Under the pieces are notes generated by a model. It did no database searches. It saw nothing but the letters and a program-made list of their open reading frames with translations, and was not told where the DNA came from. The translations under genes were made by a program, and so were the position numbers. Source: Lederbergia citrea (GTDB lineage: Bacteria > Bacillota > Bacilli > Bacillales > Bacillaceae_C). Taken from it: a stretch of DNA of 64,000 nucleotides. The stretch spans positions 373,486 through 437,485 of the forward strand of contig NZ_JAGYPH010000003.1 in the NCBI RefSeq assembly GCF_018343525.1, in the 5' to 3' direction. Each line of letters begins with the position of its first letter. The first letter of the stretch is position 1. Positions 27,028-35,942 of the stretch are shown here, piece by piece.

Positions 27028-27490
27028 GAGCCATTCACGTGCAGATTCGAGCCACTCGGAGAATTTGCGAGCCACTCACGACCAGATTCAAGCCACTCAG
27101 GGAATTTGCGAGCCACTCACGCGCAGATTCAAGCCACTCAGGGAATTTATGAGCCACTCACGCGCAGATTCAAGCCACTCGGAGAATTTATGAGCCACTC
27201 ACGCGCAGATTCAAGCCACTCGGAGAATTTAAGAGCCACTCACGACCAGATTCGAGCCACTCGGAGAATTTGCGAGCCACTCACGACCAGATTCAAGCCA
27301 CTCAGGGAATTTGCGAGCCACTCACGACCAGATTCAAGCCACTCAGGGAATTTGCGAGCCACTCACGCGCGGATTCAAGCCACTCGGAGAATTTACGAGC
27401 CACTCACGCGCAGATTCAAGCCACTCGGAGAATTTACGAGCCACTCGCACGCAGATTCAAGCCACTCGGCCCAAAATACGAGCCACTCGC
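27028..27490. repeat. 41-bp tandem repeat array (11 copies) within the hpa operon
   Basis: Eleven head-to-tail units of 41 bp (the last is 42) start at 27028, 27069, 27110 and so on to 27438, with a partial twelfth unit at 27480. Each unit has two half-units of 21 and 20 bp that both carry a (G/A)AGCCACTC core. Copies differ by a few substitutions only (for example ACGACCAG versus ACGCGCAG), with length kept. All three forward frames stay open because 41 is not divisible by three and the unit lacks stops; these frames are not genes. It lies in the untranslated gap between the DapA-like gene and hpaE. Confidence 0.95.
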
Positions 27491-27497
27491 CGATTTC

Positions 27498-28403
27498 CTA
27501 TAAAACTAGCGCATACTGCATCAAGGTTTCCCGAATTTCCTGCTGGATTTCTTTTGATGGCAGCTCCATCGGTTTGCGTAATACTGGCTTTATTTTCCCC
27601 ATCATGCCTAGAGCTGCTTTTACCGGTGCTGGGTTCGTGTCTCTGAAGAGCACATCATTTAAAGGCATCATTTCAAAATGCATATGTTGGGCTCGTGTTA
27701 CATCACCCTCCGCCCAAGCATTATAGATTTCGGCTACTTGGCGAGGAGCGACGTTTGCTGTTGCACTAATATGTCCCGCTCCGCCGATCGCAAGCATTGG
27801 ATAGCAGAGTAATTCAATGCCGGAGTATAAATTGAAGTCTCGTCCACATTTTAAAAGTACACGATTTACATGTTCGAAGTCTTTGTTGGATTCTTTAATA
27901 CCAATGATGTTCGGACAATCTTCTGCTAGTCTCGCAATGGTATCGACTTCGAGATTGACTGCCGTTCTTCCGGGGATGTTATAGAGGATAATGGGAATAT
28001 CTACGGATTTAGCGACCGTTTTAAAATGGTTGTAAAGAGCCTGCTGGTTTGGCTTGTTATAATACGGGACGATGACCATCGCGCCATCTGCTCCCATTTC
28101 CTGGGCTGCCTTCGTTAAACGAAGGGTTTCCCGATGGTTGACTGAGCCGGTACCCGGAAGAAAAGGGACCCTTCCATCCACCGTTTTCATCGCAGTTTCC
28201 ATGACAAGTTCACGTTCCTCAACGGTTAATGAACTTGGTTCGCCGCTTGTCCCTGTAACCGATATGCCATGGCTCCCACTTTCGATATGCCAATCTATCA
28301 ACCGTTTAAATAGCTTGAAATCTATGCTTTCATCTTCTTCGAAAGGTGTAATAACTGGTGAAATGGATCCTTTAAACCTGATTTTTGATTCTTCAAATGC
28401 CAT
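27498..28403 (-). CDS. DapA-superfamily aldolase, probable pyruvate-releasing step of the hpa pathway
   Basis: A 301-aa TIM-barrel Schiff-base aldolase: GTSGEPSSL (carboxylate loop), VPYYNKPNQ, IILYNIPGRTAVN with the catalytic Tyr, GIKESNKD with the Schiff-base Lys. It looks like dihydrodipicolinate synthase but stands first in the hpa operon. The canonical last step (HpaI, a class II aldolase releasing pyruvate and succinate semialdehyde) is missing, so this protein probably does that job; true DapA function is the alternative. The promoter with an overlapping cre lies just upstream. Its stop codon abuts the 41-bp array. Confidence 0.8.
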   Translation of the reverse strand: MAFEESKIRFKGSISPVITPFEEDESIDFKLFKRLIDWHIESGSHGISVTGTSGEPSSLTVEERELVMETAMKTVDGRVPFLPGTGSVNHRETLRLTKAAQEMGADGAMVIVPYYNKPNQQALYNHFKTVAKSVDIPIILYNIPGRTAVNLEVDTIARLAEDCPNIIGIKESNKDFEHVNRVLLKCGRDFNLYSGIELLCYPMLAIGGAGHISATANVAPRQVAEIYNAWAEGDVTRAQHMHFEMMPLNDVLFRDTNPAPVKAALGMMGKIKPVLRKPMELPSKEIQQEIRETLMQYALVL

Positions 28404-28434
28404 TCGCTGTTATCCCCCAATCATTATTTCATTA

Positions 28435-28453
28435 GGTAACCGCTTACATTATA
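28435..28453 (-). promoter_or_regulatory. cre site immediately downstream of a TATAAT box, head of the hpa operon
   Basis: On the minus strand TATAAT (28448-28453) runs directly into TGTAAGCGGTTACC (28435-28448), which matches the CcpA consensus TGWNANCGNTNWCA at 13 of 14 positions. The -35 region is weak. A site there would block initiation, so the aromatic pathway is expected to be repressed by preferred sugars. Confidence 0.75.
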
Positions 28454-28489
28454 TTAATAGAAGCATTGATGATTTTATGCTCCCTACTT

Positions 28490-28523
28490 CTAAAAGTAAT
28501 CGCCCGCTAAAGTTGCGAGCGAT
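28490..28523 (-). terminator. Intrinsic terminator of the CNNM/CorC gene
   Basis: On the minus strand ATCGCTCGC pairs with GCGGGCGAT (one G-U pair) with a 7-nt loop, followed by TACTTTTAG. It starts 6 bp after the stop of the upstream gene and separates it from the hpa promoter. Confidence 0.75.
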
Positions 28524-28528
28524 CATTA

Positions 28529-29878
28529 TTATGGAATACTTTCAATGGGTAAACTGTCATTTTCGACAGAAACCTCAGCTTTCCGAACATCTACAAATTG
28601 AATTTGATGGCCTTCAACTTCTTTTACTGTAAAAGTGAAGCCCTCCGCATGAATACTTTCATTAATGGCTATGTCAAAATTTTGCGATAGAATCCAGCCG
28701 CCAAGTGTATCAACTTCTTCATCTGATAAATCGATTCCAAGTAAATCATTCACCTCATGGATAAGCACTTTTCCGCTGAACGAATAATGTTCATCATTAA
28801 TTTTAGTAATTTCCGCAATCTCATCTGTATCGAATTCATCGCGGATCTCACCGACAATCTCTTCGATGATATCTTCAACCGTTACGAGTCCTGATGTACC
28901 GCCATATTCATCCAACAATACTGCCATATGTGTATGCTCTTGTTGCATTTTCAGCAAGAGATCATGAATGGGAATTGTATCGATTACCAGAATGACAGGC
29001 TTTAGAAAACGAGTTATTTTCATGTCTGTATCAGGCCCAGTGTTTTTAATTTGCGCCATTAAAATATCTTTAATATTGATAATTCCAACAATATTATCTT
29101 TGTCGCCTTCATAGACTGGGTAACGTGTTAGTTTTTCTTCTTTAATAATACGCATCCAATCTTGTATATCTTCCTCTGTTGAAAGAGAAACCATTTCAGT
29201 ACGAGGAACCATGATTTCTTTAGCAATACGATTATCAAACTTAAAAATGTTATTTACATACGTCAATTCTGCTTGATTGATTTCACCGCTTTTGTAGCTG
29301 TCAGACAAGATGATTCGAAGTTCCTCTTCAGAATGGGATACTTCATGTTCTGATACCGGTTTGAAACCAAACATTCGCACCATTAAACGAGCAGAACCGT
29401 TCAAAATCCAAATAAACGGGAACAAAATCCGATAAAACCAAATAATTGGTTTTGCACAAAGTAATGTAATCATTTCTGCTTTTTGAATGGCCACTGTTTT
29501 CGGTGCCAGCTCCCCGACGACAACGTGTAGAAAGGTAATGATTAAAAAGGCAATCGCAATAGAAATGATGTGTGACACAGCTGGATCGATGCCCATTTTT
29601 GCAAACATAGGATCTGTCAGACTTTTTATAGCGGGCTCACCTAACCACCCGATTCCAAGTGCTGTAATCGTAATTCCCAGTTGGCACGCAGATAAATATT
29701 CGTCCATATGTGTAGTAACAAGCTTTGCCGCTTTTGCTCCTGGCTTACCTTCTTCTACAAGCTGATCAATGCGCGAACTTCTAATCTTGACAATGGCAAA
29801 TTCCGTCGCTACGAAAAATGCGGTTAAAACAATCAATACTGCAATTAAGAGTAAACTGACTATGTCCAAATGGTTCAC
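28529..29878 (-). CDS. CNNM/CorC (HlyC) family transporter protein with DUF21, CBS pair and CorC_HlyC domain
   Basis: A 449-aa protein. Residues about 1-190 form the DUF21 membrane domain ([41 protein letters not shown]), then a CBS pair begins at [11 protein letters not shown] and includes [25 protein letters not shown]; the C-terminal CorC_HlyC domain ends the chain. Such proteins (YugS, YqhB, YrkA, MpfA) handle Mg2+ export or tolerance. GTG 29878 is used; TTG 29869 is possible since AAAGGTGA precedes it. The start lies inside a 19-bp palindrome. Confidence 0.92.
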   Translation of the reverse strand: MNHLDIVSLLLIAVLIVLTAFFVATEFAIVKIRSSRIDQLVEEGKPGAKAAKLVTTHMDEYLSACQLGITITALGIGWLGEPAIKSLTDPMFAKMGIDPAVSHIISIAIAFLIITFLHVVVGELAPKTVAIQKAEMITLLCAKPIIWFYRILFPFIWILNGSARLMVRMFGFKPVSEHEVSHSEEELRIILSDSYKSGEINQAELTYVNNIFKFDNRIAKEIMVPRTEMVSLSTEEDIQDWMRIIKEEKLTRYPVYEGDKDNIVGIINIKDILMAQIKNTGPDTDMKITRFLKPVILVIDTIPIHDLLLKMQQEHTHMAVLLDEYGGTSGLVTVEDIIEEIVGEIRDEFDTDEIAEITKINDEHYSFSGKVLIHEVNDLLGIDLSDEEVDTLGGWILSQNFDIAINESIHAEGFTFTVKEVEGHQIQFVDVRKAEVSVENDSLPIESIP

Positions 29879-29894
29879 CTTTCAATGAAAGGTG
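29876..29894. promoter_or_regulatory. 19-bp palindrome covering the start of the CNNM gene
   Basis: CACCTTTCA and TGAAAGGTG flank a single central A. The left arm includes the GTG start and the proposed AAAGGTG ribosome binding site on the minus strand, and a second AGGAGGTGTACACC lies just upstream. It may be an operator or an mRNA hairpin that hides the start. Confidence 0.4.
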
Positions 29895-30104
29895 TACACC
29901 TCCTGCGTTTTTTGAATTTGTTCAACCAGTTACCTGGAAAAACAATTATTAAAAATTATTATACTATATGACTTCCCATCTTCATAATACTAAAATATAT
30001 TTATTTTAATTTAAAATATGTGATAGATTTGGGATTAAGAAGCCTTTTCTTTTTCCATAAAGAAATGTAAAATAATACATTGTAATGAAAGTGAGGACTT
30101 ATCT

Positions 30105-30977
30105 ATGAATATTTGGGATTTAATTGTCGCTTTGATTCTTGGAATTGTAGAAGGTTTGACAGAATTTGCCCCTGTGTCTTCAACAGGTCATATGATTATT
30201 GTTGATGATATGCTGTTGAAATCAGCGGAACTATTAGGTTCACCTGAAGTCGCCAACACTTTTAAAGTCGTGATCCAGCTTGGATCAATCATGGCTGTTG
30301 TCATCGTTTTCTGGTCCCGATTGTGGAGCTTGGTCGGTATTAACATCGGTGGCTCAGAAAAAATAGTACCTGTTACAAAGTCAAAATCGCGTTTAAAATT
30401 AACGCATGTCATTATTGGGCTCCTGCCTGCAGTAGTGTTCGGCTTTACGTTTGAAAGTTTTATCGACAAGTATTTATTTAGAGTGGAAACTGTTCTCATT
30501 GGCTTGATAGCAGGTGCACTCCTCATGATTTTAGCTGACTGGAAAACGAAGCAAGCTAAAAAGCAAAATAAACATTTCGAAGCTGCTTCAATCGACGAAG
30601 TTACATATAAACAGGCTCTTTTGATTGGCTTGTTCCAATGTATTGCTTTATGGCCTGGCTTTTCCCGCTCTGGTGCAACGATTTCAGGCGGAGTACTAAT
30701 GGGGCTTAAATATCGAGCTGCAGCTGATTTTACGTTTATTATGGCTGTGCCGATCATGTTCGGAGCCAGTGCTGTTTCATTACTTAAAAAAATGGACATG
30801 TTAACGACAGACGTCATTCCATTTTTTGCTGTCGGTTTTATCAGTGCCTTTTTCTTCGCCTGGCTATCAATCCGCTTTTTCTTAGCATTGATCAGCCGCA
30901 TCAAATTGCTGCCGTTTGCTATTTACCGGATTGTGCTTGCGGTCGTATTGGGGATTGTTTACATAAATATGATGTAA
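30105..30977 (+). CDS. uppP: Undecaprenyl-diphosphatase UppP (BacA)
   Basis: A 290-aa membrane enzyme with both BacA signatures: EGLTEFAPVSSTGHM (residues 16-30, catalytic Glu/Ser/His region) and the second motif GFSRSGATISGG (about 185-196). About eight membrane segments. It recycles undecaprenyl pyrophosphate to the monophosphate carrier for cell-wall synthesis and gives basal bacitracin resistance. It is monocistronic, with GTGAGGA before the start and a terminator just after. Confidence 0.97.
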   Translation: MNIWDLIVALILGIVEGLTEFAPVSSTGHMIIVDDMLLKSAELLGSPEVANTFKVVIQLGSIMAVVIVFWSRLWSLVGINIGGSEKIVPVTKSKSRLKLTHVIIGLLPAVVFGFTFESFIDKYLFRVETVLIGLIAGALLMILADWKTKQAKKQNKHFEAASIDEVTYKQALLIGLFQCIALWPGFSRSGATISGGVLMGLKYRAAADFTFIMAVPIMFGASAVSLLKKMDMLTTDVIPFFAVGFISAFFFAWLSIRFFLALISRIKLLPFAIYRIVLAVVLGIVYINMM

Positions 30978-30985
30978 TATGATTA

Positions 30986-31017
30986 AAGCCTTCCTAAATT
31001 TGGGAAGGCTTTTTTAT
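30986..31017 (+). terminator. Intrinsic terminator after uppP
   Basis: AAGCCTTCC (30986-30994) pairs with GGAAGGCTT (31003-31011), followed by TTTTTT. Confidence 0.9.
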
Positions 31018-31058
31018 ACTATATAATGATGGTTTGAATGGGGTTGCTGACACAGGAA

Positions 31059-31318
31059 CGTATGATTCCCGCTTTGTTCTACTTTCAAAGATTTCTGTAC
31101 TCATGAACACTTCATGATTCCAGTTTTTTCTTATTTTCATAGATTTCTGTACTCATGGACGCTTCATGATTCCAGCTTTGTCCTATTTTCAAAGATATCT
31201 GTACTCATGAACGCTTCATGATTCCACCTTTGTCTTATTTTCATTGATCTCTGTACTCATGAACAATCAATGAGGAAAGCTTTTACTATTTTGAAAGGTT
31301 TCCTGTCTTCATGAACAT
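31059..31318. repeat. 52-bp tandem repeat array (5 copies) downstream of uppP
   Basis: Five units of exactly 52 bp start at 31059, 31111, 31163, 31215 and 31267. The core reads CTTTGTCCTATTTTCAAAGA then TCTGTACTCATGAAC. A palindrome TCATGAA-CGC-TTCATGA spans most unit boundaries (perfect at 1-2 and 3-4, one change at 2-3); the last copy has drifted. No frame is maintained, so it is non-coding. It fills the gap between the convergent uppP and the P-loop gene. Confidence 0.9.
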
Positions 31319-31355
31319 CCTAGGAAACAACCTTTTTAATAACCTCTCTTTTCTT

Positions 31356-31913
31356 CTATAAGCGAAACTTTTCTTTGATAACTTTAGCAACTTCTTCTGC
31401 ACTCAAATGTGTATTGTTTATTTTTATATAGTTTTCTTTTGTGATTTCTCCTTCCAATGAGTTTAACCTATACTTCTCCATCGTCGATCTTAAATGATGT
31501 TCAGACTCTTTAATGTTTCTTTTTGTCGGTTTATGTTCTAATCTATGTGGGCTCTTGTTACGCTCAAGCCTTTCCTCAATATCTGCTTCAAGCTCCACAA
31601 AATAAACAACTGCACCTTTGGATTCAAAAACATTACAGATTTTATCGACATAATCCCAGTCTCCTTGCTGGTCTAAAGCCCAAACATAAGTAAAAATTAA
31701 TCCTGGCAAATCGCTTCGAGAAACAGCTTCAAATATTTCATGACGAAATAAACTTGATAATCTCCACATTTCAGCGCTGAAGCCGAAAAAAGGTTGGACT
31801 AAGTCAATCGTCATGTGATTATGAAAAAGTTTCAATTCTGTGATTTTTTCTAATTCATGTCCAACTGTCATTTTCCCGACAGCCTGCGGCCCAAATATTA
31901 GAATAAATTTCAT
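31356..31913 (-). CDS. P-loop NTPase, small-molecule-kinase-like, function unknown
   Basis: A 185-aa protein with a Walker A loop at the N-terminus (GPQAVGKMT, residues 8-16), followed by LKLFHNHMTIDLVQPFF. The fold resembles shikimate/adenylate-kinase-like P-loop kinases, with a possible lid region rich in Arg/His (RNKSPHRLEHKPTKRN) at about 128-143. I recall similar AAA-annotated proteins in Bacillus but no assigned substrate. AGGAGG lies 4 nt before the ATG. It stands alone. Confidence 0.8.
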   Translation of the reverse strand: MKFILIFGPQAVGKMTVGHELEKITELKLFHNHMTIDLVQPFFGFSAEMWRLSSLFRHEIFEAVSRSDLPGLIFTYVWALDQQGDWDYVDKICNVFESKGAVVYFVELEADIEERLERNKSPHRLEHKPTKRNIKESEHHLRSTMEKYRLNSLEGEITKENYIKINNTHLSAEEVAKVIKEKFRL

Positions 31914-32112
31914 AAATCCTCCTTTAGAAAAAAAGGTCCCGTGATCTGAGGTCCCTTAATATTGTAAAATCACATTTCTTATGTGCACTATGAGTTGTCA
32001 CCCAACATTTTCCTTATTCTATCATTCTTTGAAAATAAACAATATTTTATTTTGAATATTTAAACTAAACGAAAATCTCCCCCCCTCTCGTGATAAGATT
32101 TCTGTTCTTCAT

Positions 32113-33018
32113 CTATAACCACTTCTCCAAAAATGATTTTATTTCGACTCTCATATCCCCTGTTTCAAAATGGCCGATATTATATCGGATTAACTTCCAA
32201 GCATCTTCTGCATCATGTTCCTTATAAACAGCCTTCAACTGCTCATCGATAATGTCGAGCCCTCGTGATGGTGTTAATCGATCATAATTTCCAGCGAGGC
32301 TCAAATGTGGACGCGGAGCGATCAATGCATTAATATCTGATGCTGTAAAATGATTAAGGAGATTTGGAACAAAATAATAGATTCCATGCCCATCTAATCC
32401 TTGGGCTTCTATTAATGTTTGAAAATCACATAAACCACATAAGTCTACACATACTTTAATCCGCGGATCTAATGCTGCAAGCCACCAAGACATCGTGCTG
32501 CCCATCGATATCCCCATCGTCCCAATTCGATGTGTATCCACATCAGGACGAGAAAATAAAAAGTCAATTGCACGTAAACCATCGTACACCATATTTCCCC
32601 ATAGCACTTGGCCTTTCCAAAGCATTTCCTTAAAAAGCTCACTTTCCGTTCTACCTCTTCTTTTACCAAATCCCCAAGCATCAATACAAAGTACAGCATA
32701 TCCGAGTTTCGCCATTTCTTCTGCATACGGAGGATCTTGCAAATAATGATTGCCGTGAATCAATTCATCCTTACCAAGTACATAGTTTCCGCCGTGAGAA
32801 TGATTAAACAGGATAGTTGGAAATGGCCCTTCTCCTTTTAAAAGTCGTACAAAATAAGCTGGTACTGCATCCACTCCATTTAAATCGAGCAGCCATTCTT
32901 CTAATATGTAGTGAGGAAAGACCTCTTCTTTTAGTTTTTTTGAAGAAATGGGTTGACTTCTTGGTGGTAAGTCGCCAAGCAATTGGTATAATTCCTTCCT
33001 GCGTGCTTCCGCTTTCAT
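32113..33018 (-). CDS. Alpha/beta hydrolase (dienelactone hydrolase/acetyl esterase-like)
   Basis: A 301-aa protein with the nucleophile elbow GISMGS at about residue 172 (GxSxG), a preceding oxyanion segment [16 protein letters not shown], an acid residue in [10 protein letters not shown] and the catalytic His in [11 protein letters not shown] near the C-terminus. No signal peptide, so cytosolic. It probably hydrolyses an ester or carbohydrate-linked acetyl group; the substrate is not evident. It is divergent from pxpB with an 83-bp gap. Start follows AAGGAGATG. Confidence 0.82.
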   Translation of the reverse strand: MKAEARRKELYQLLGDLPPRSQPISSKKLKEEVFPHYILEEWLLDLNGVDAVPAYFVRLLKGEGPFPTILFNHSHGGNYVLGKDELIHGNHYLQDPPYAEEMAKLGYAVLCIDAWGFGKRRGRTESELFKEMLWKGQVLWGNMVYDGLRAIDFLFSRPDVDTHRIGTMGISMGSTMSWWLAALDPRIKVCVDLCGLCDFQTLIEAQGLDGHGIYYFVPNLLNHFTASDINALIAPRPHLSLAGNYDRLTPSRGLDIIDEQLKAVYKEHDAEDAWKLIRYNIGHFETGDMRVEIKSFLEKWL

Positions 33019-33101
33019 TGGAAATCATCTCCTTCTTGTTAAGGGCTTTTATTAAATGTTACCATCAAATAAATGGATTTTCCTTAAGGTAGGTGCAAGT
33101 A

Positions 33102-33797
33102 ATGAAAAATATTTCTTTCACTCCACTCGGTGACGGTGCTATTGTCATTGATTTTGGCGAGGGAATCGGTTTGGAAAAAAATGAGCTGATTTTGGAATGG
33201 CAATATGCTATTGAAGCAAACCCCTTTCCTGGTTTTATTGAAGCTGTTCCAGCATATACAACCTTAACTATTTTTTACGACCCTGTTTCGGTAGGCACCG
33301 ATTTTCCATATGAAACTGTAAAAAATGCGCTACAAAATCTTCCTATAAAAAATCAACAAACTGCACGCAAAGCTAAAATAGTAGAAATTCCCGTTTGCTA
33401 CGAGGAGCCTTTTGCTCTTGACCTTGCGTTTGTTGCGGAGCAAAATGGTTTAACTAAACACGAGGTTATACAGCTTCATAGTGATAATGTGTATCACGTT
33501 TATTTTCTTGGATTTGCACCAGGATTCCCTTTTTTAGGAGGGATGAATGAAAAACTTTCTACTCCCCGCAGAAGCTCTCCGCGTTTAAAAATACCTGGAG
33601 GCGCTGTCGGAATCGCTGGTGGTCAAACGGGAATCTACCCTCTAACATCACCGGGTGGGTGGCAAATCATTGGGCGCACACCATTGCAGCTCTTTGACGT
33701 CAATGCCAACCCTCCGACTCTTATTTTACCAGGCGACCAAATTCGCTTTGTACCAATTAGCAAAGAAGACTATGCTGCCTGGGAGGAAAAATCATGA
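33102..33797 (+). CDS. pxpB: 5-oxoprolinase subunit PxpB (KipI family)
   Basis: A 231-aa protein of the KipI/PxpB family: FTPLGDGAIVIDFGEGI at the start, then VEIPVCYEE and the strongly conserved YFLGFAPGFPFLGGM, SSPRLKIPGGAVGIAGGQTGIYPLTSPGGWQIIGRTP. With PxpC and PxpA it makes the ATP-dependent enzyme that opens 5-oxoproline (pyroglutamate) to glutamate; the B. subtilis homologue KipI also inhibits the sporulation kinase KinA. ATG 33102 is 7 nt after AGGTAGGTG. It overlaps pxpC by ATGA. Confidence 0.95.
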   Translation: MKNISFTPLGDGAIVIDFGEGIGLEKNELILEWQYAIEANPFPGFIEAVPAYTTLTIFYDPVSVGTDFPYETVKNALQNLPIKNQQTARKAKIVEIPVCYEEPFALDLAFVAEQNGLTKHEVIQLHSDNVYHVYFLGFAPGFPFLGGMNEKLSTPRRSSPRLKIPGGAVGIAGGQTGIYPLTSPGGWQIIGRTPLQLFDVNANPPTLILPGDQIRFVPISKEDYAAWEEKS

Positions 33798-34765
33798 GTA
33801 TTAAAGTAATTAAAAGTGGAATGTATACAATGATTCAAGATCTGGGTCGGCAAGGATGGCAACGTTTTGGCATTCCGGTTGGCGGAGCTATGGACGAGAT
33901 GGCGGCTAAGCTGGTAAACATCGTGCTTGGTAATGATGAAAATGAAGCAGTAATAGAGATGACGCTCATCGGACCCACTCTCCAGTTTAAAGAAAATGCG
34001 ATCATCGCCATTTTCGGTGCTAATATGTCTCCTAAGCTAAACGGTAAGACTGTGAAACATGGCAAACCCGTTCAAGTTAGAAACGGAGATTTTTTGAAAT
34101 TCGGAGCAGCGAAATCCGGTGTCCGTTGCTATTTGTCTGTAAAAGGTGGATTCAAAATCGATAAAGTTTTACAAAGCCATAGCACATTTGTGCCAGCAGG
34201 GATTGGCGGTTTGAATGGACAAGTCTTAAAGTCAGGGGATCTTCTCCCTCTTAATAAACCACTCGTGCATAAAGAGGTAAATTGGGGTTTATCACATACA
34301 TTTGAAAATTATTTTCAGACTAATGGCCCGATTCGTTTTATAAAAGGGCGCCAAAATGATTGGTTCACAAATAAATCAAAACAACAATTTGTTGAATCTT
34401 CTTATACAATAAGTTCGGATTCCAATCGAATGGGATTCCGTTTAAATGGTGGACCAGCGATCGATTTAATTGAAAAAAAGGAACTTACAACCGAGGGAAC
34501 GGCATTCGGCTCGATTCAAATTCCACCAAATGGACAGCCAATTATTTTAATGGCTGACCGTCAGCCCACTGGTGGATATCCAAAGATTGGAGAAGTCATC
34601 CGCTGTGATCTCCCCCGTTTAAGTCAAATGAGACCGGGTGATAAACTGCGTTTTGAGGAAGTCACATTAGAAGAAGCCCAACGACTCTTGATTGATGAGC
34701 ATCGTGAGTTGGCGGCGCTAAAATTAGCATTCCAATTAAAATGGAGGGATGATGCAAATGTATAA
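33794..34765 (+). CDS. pxpC: 5-oxoprolinase subunit PxpC (KipA, biotin-dependent carboxyltransferase-like)
   Basis: A 323-aa protein of the KipA/PxpC family with [29 protein letters not shown] near the start, [23 protein letters not shown] and [19 protein letters not shown] near the end. It forms the PxpBC part of 5-oxoprolinase. Start overlaps the pxpB stop; its end overlaps the pxpA start by 8 bp, so all three subunits are translated together. Confidence 0.95.
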   Translation: MSIKVIKSGMYTMIQDLGRQGWQRFGIPVGGAMDEMAAKLVNIVLGNDENEAVIEMTLIGPTLQFKENAIIAIFGANMSPKLNGKTVKHGKPVQVRNGDFLKFGAAKSGVRCYLSVKGGFKIDKVLQSHSTFVPAGIGGLNGQVLKSGDLLPLNKPLVHKEVNWGLSHTFENYFQTNGPIRFIKGRQNDWFTNKSKQQFVESSYTISSDSNRMGFRLNGGPAIDLIEKKELTTEGTAFGSIQIPPNGQPIILMADRQPTGGYPKIGEVIRCDLPRLSQMRPGDKLRFEEVTLEEAQRLLIDEHRELAALKLAFQLKWRDDANV

Positions 34766-35513
34766 AGTCGATTTGAATTGTGATATAGGCGAAAGCTTTG
34801 GACAGTACACACTTGGCCACGATGAAGAAATCATGAAGCATATATCATCAGCCAACATCGCTTGCGGTTTTCACGCTGGCGATCCTTCCACGATGAATAA
34901 GACAGTAAAGCTGGCACTGGAAAATGGAGTAAGTATCGGAGCCCATCCCGGTTTGCCTGATCTTCAAGGATTTGGCAGGAGGGTGATGGCAATCTCCCCT
35001 CGTGAAGCGTACGAACTCGTTCTCTACCAAGTCGGTGCATTAAATGCATTCGTGACTGCCAAAGGCGGAAAGCTTCGCCATGTGAAACCGCATGGCGCGC
35101 TCTATAATATGGCAGCTGTTGATGAGAAACTTGCGGAAGCAATTGCTGAGGCGGTATATCAATTGGATCACGAGATTATTTTATATGGATTAGCCGGCAG
35201 TGAGTTGATAAAAGCAGGTGAAAAAATTGGACTGCATACAGCAAACGAAGTATTTGCAGATCGTACATATCAAAATGATGGCACGTTAACATCGAGGCAG
35301 AATCCGAATGCCCTCATTACAAATGTCGATGCTGCTATTTTTCAAGTAGTGAGAATGGTAAAAGAAAAGCGGGTTTCATCAGTGGAAGGTATAGATTTCT
35401 CTATTAGGGCTGATACCATTTGCATTCATGGAGACGGACCGAATGCCTTGGATTTCGCTAAAAAAATTAATGAAGCATTTGCTAAGGAAAACATTAGTAT
35501 TCTAGCTAGATAA
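34758..35513 (+). CDS. pxpA: 5-oxoprolinase subunit PxpA (LamB/YcsF family)
   Basis: A 251-aa TIM-barrel-like protein with [11 protein letters not shown] at the start, [37 protein letters not shown] and EVFADRTY, which are the core motifs of the LamB/YcsF family. It completes the PxpABC enzyme. ATG 34758 is 9 nt after GGAGGG and gives the usual N-terminus; an upstream ATG at 34749 directly abuts the ribosome binding site. No oxoproline transporter is next to the operon. A 52-bp array follows. Confidence 0.96.
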   Translation: MYKVDLNCDIGESFGQYTLGHDEEIMKHISSANIACGFHAGDPSTMNKTVKLALENGVSIGAHPGLPDLQGFGRRVMAISPREAYELVLYQVGALNAFVTAKGGKLRHVKPHGALYNMAAVDEKLAEAIAEAVYQLDHEIILYGLAGSELIKAGEKIGLHTANEVFADRTYQNDGTLTSRQNPNALITNVDAAIFQVVRMVKEKRVSSVEGIDFSIRADTICIHGDGPNALDFAKKINEAFAKENISILAR

Positions 35514-35530
35514 TCGACAAAGGGATTGGT

Positions 35531-35790
35531 CGATTGACGGTGAAGAGGAAATTAGTTAGTTCAAGGGAGATCGATTGCGGTTCGATTGACCATGAAGTCG
35601 AAAATAGTTTGGTCAAGGGAAATCGACTACGGTTCGATTGACCGTGAAGAGGAAAAAAGTTAGTTCAGGGTAAATCGATTACGATTCGATTACCCGCGAA
35701 GACACAAATAGTTTGGTCACGGTCAATCGATCACGATTCGATTGACCGTGAATTAGCAAAAAGTTAGTTCAAGGGAAATCGATTGCGACG
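35531..35790. repeat. 52-bp tandem repeat array (5 copies) with hairpins, downstream of pxpA
   Basis: Units of exactly 52 bp start at 35531, 35583, 35635, 35687 and 35739, each beginning CGATT(G/T)ACC. Units alternate between two types, GTTAGTTCA and GTTTGGTCA, giving a 104-bp higher-order pattern. Palindromes sit across unit boundaries; the best is CACGGTCAATCGA (35718-35730) with TCGATTGACCGTG (35738-35750), 13 perfect pairs and a 7-nt loop. The neighbouring boundary instead pairs GGGTAA (35668-35673) with TTACCC (35690-35695). No reading frame is conserved. The same unit family recurs at 52636-52791. Confidence 0.93.
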
Positions 35791-35834
35791 CGCTTCATGA
35801 TTACCACTATCTGACTTCCCAAACCCCACTCCTT

Positions 35835-35881
35835 AAGGTCGGTCTCCATCCTGATCAGTGGTATGGGGCCGGCCTTTTTTC
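35835..35881 (+). terminator. Terminator downstream of pxpA array
   Basis: AAGGTCGG (35835-35842) pairs with CCGGCCTT (35869-35876; one mismatch) with a long loop, then TTTTTT. It ends the pxp transcript before the YaaH-like gene. Confidence 0.7.
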
Positions 35882-35942
35882 TAGTCTTGCGCCATTTTCC
35901 TCCGCATACATTATTCATATGACCTATTTAGGAGAGGATTAT

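Noticed and set aside
26995-27726. Long open frames through the 41-bp array encoding repeats rich in SHSRADSSHS or EPLTRRFKPL
   Set aside because: All three frames of that strand are open because the unit has no stop and is not a multiple of three; there is no ribosome binding site, and the frames run into antisense of the DapA-like gene. It is a nucleotide repeat, not a protein gene.
31059-31318. Arrays at 31059, 35531 and 52636 considered as CRISPR
   Set aside because: Units are contiguous with no unique spacers and no cas genes are near; the periods reflect simple tandem repeats.
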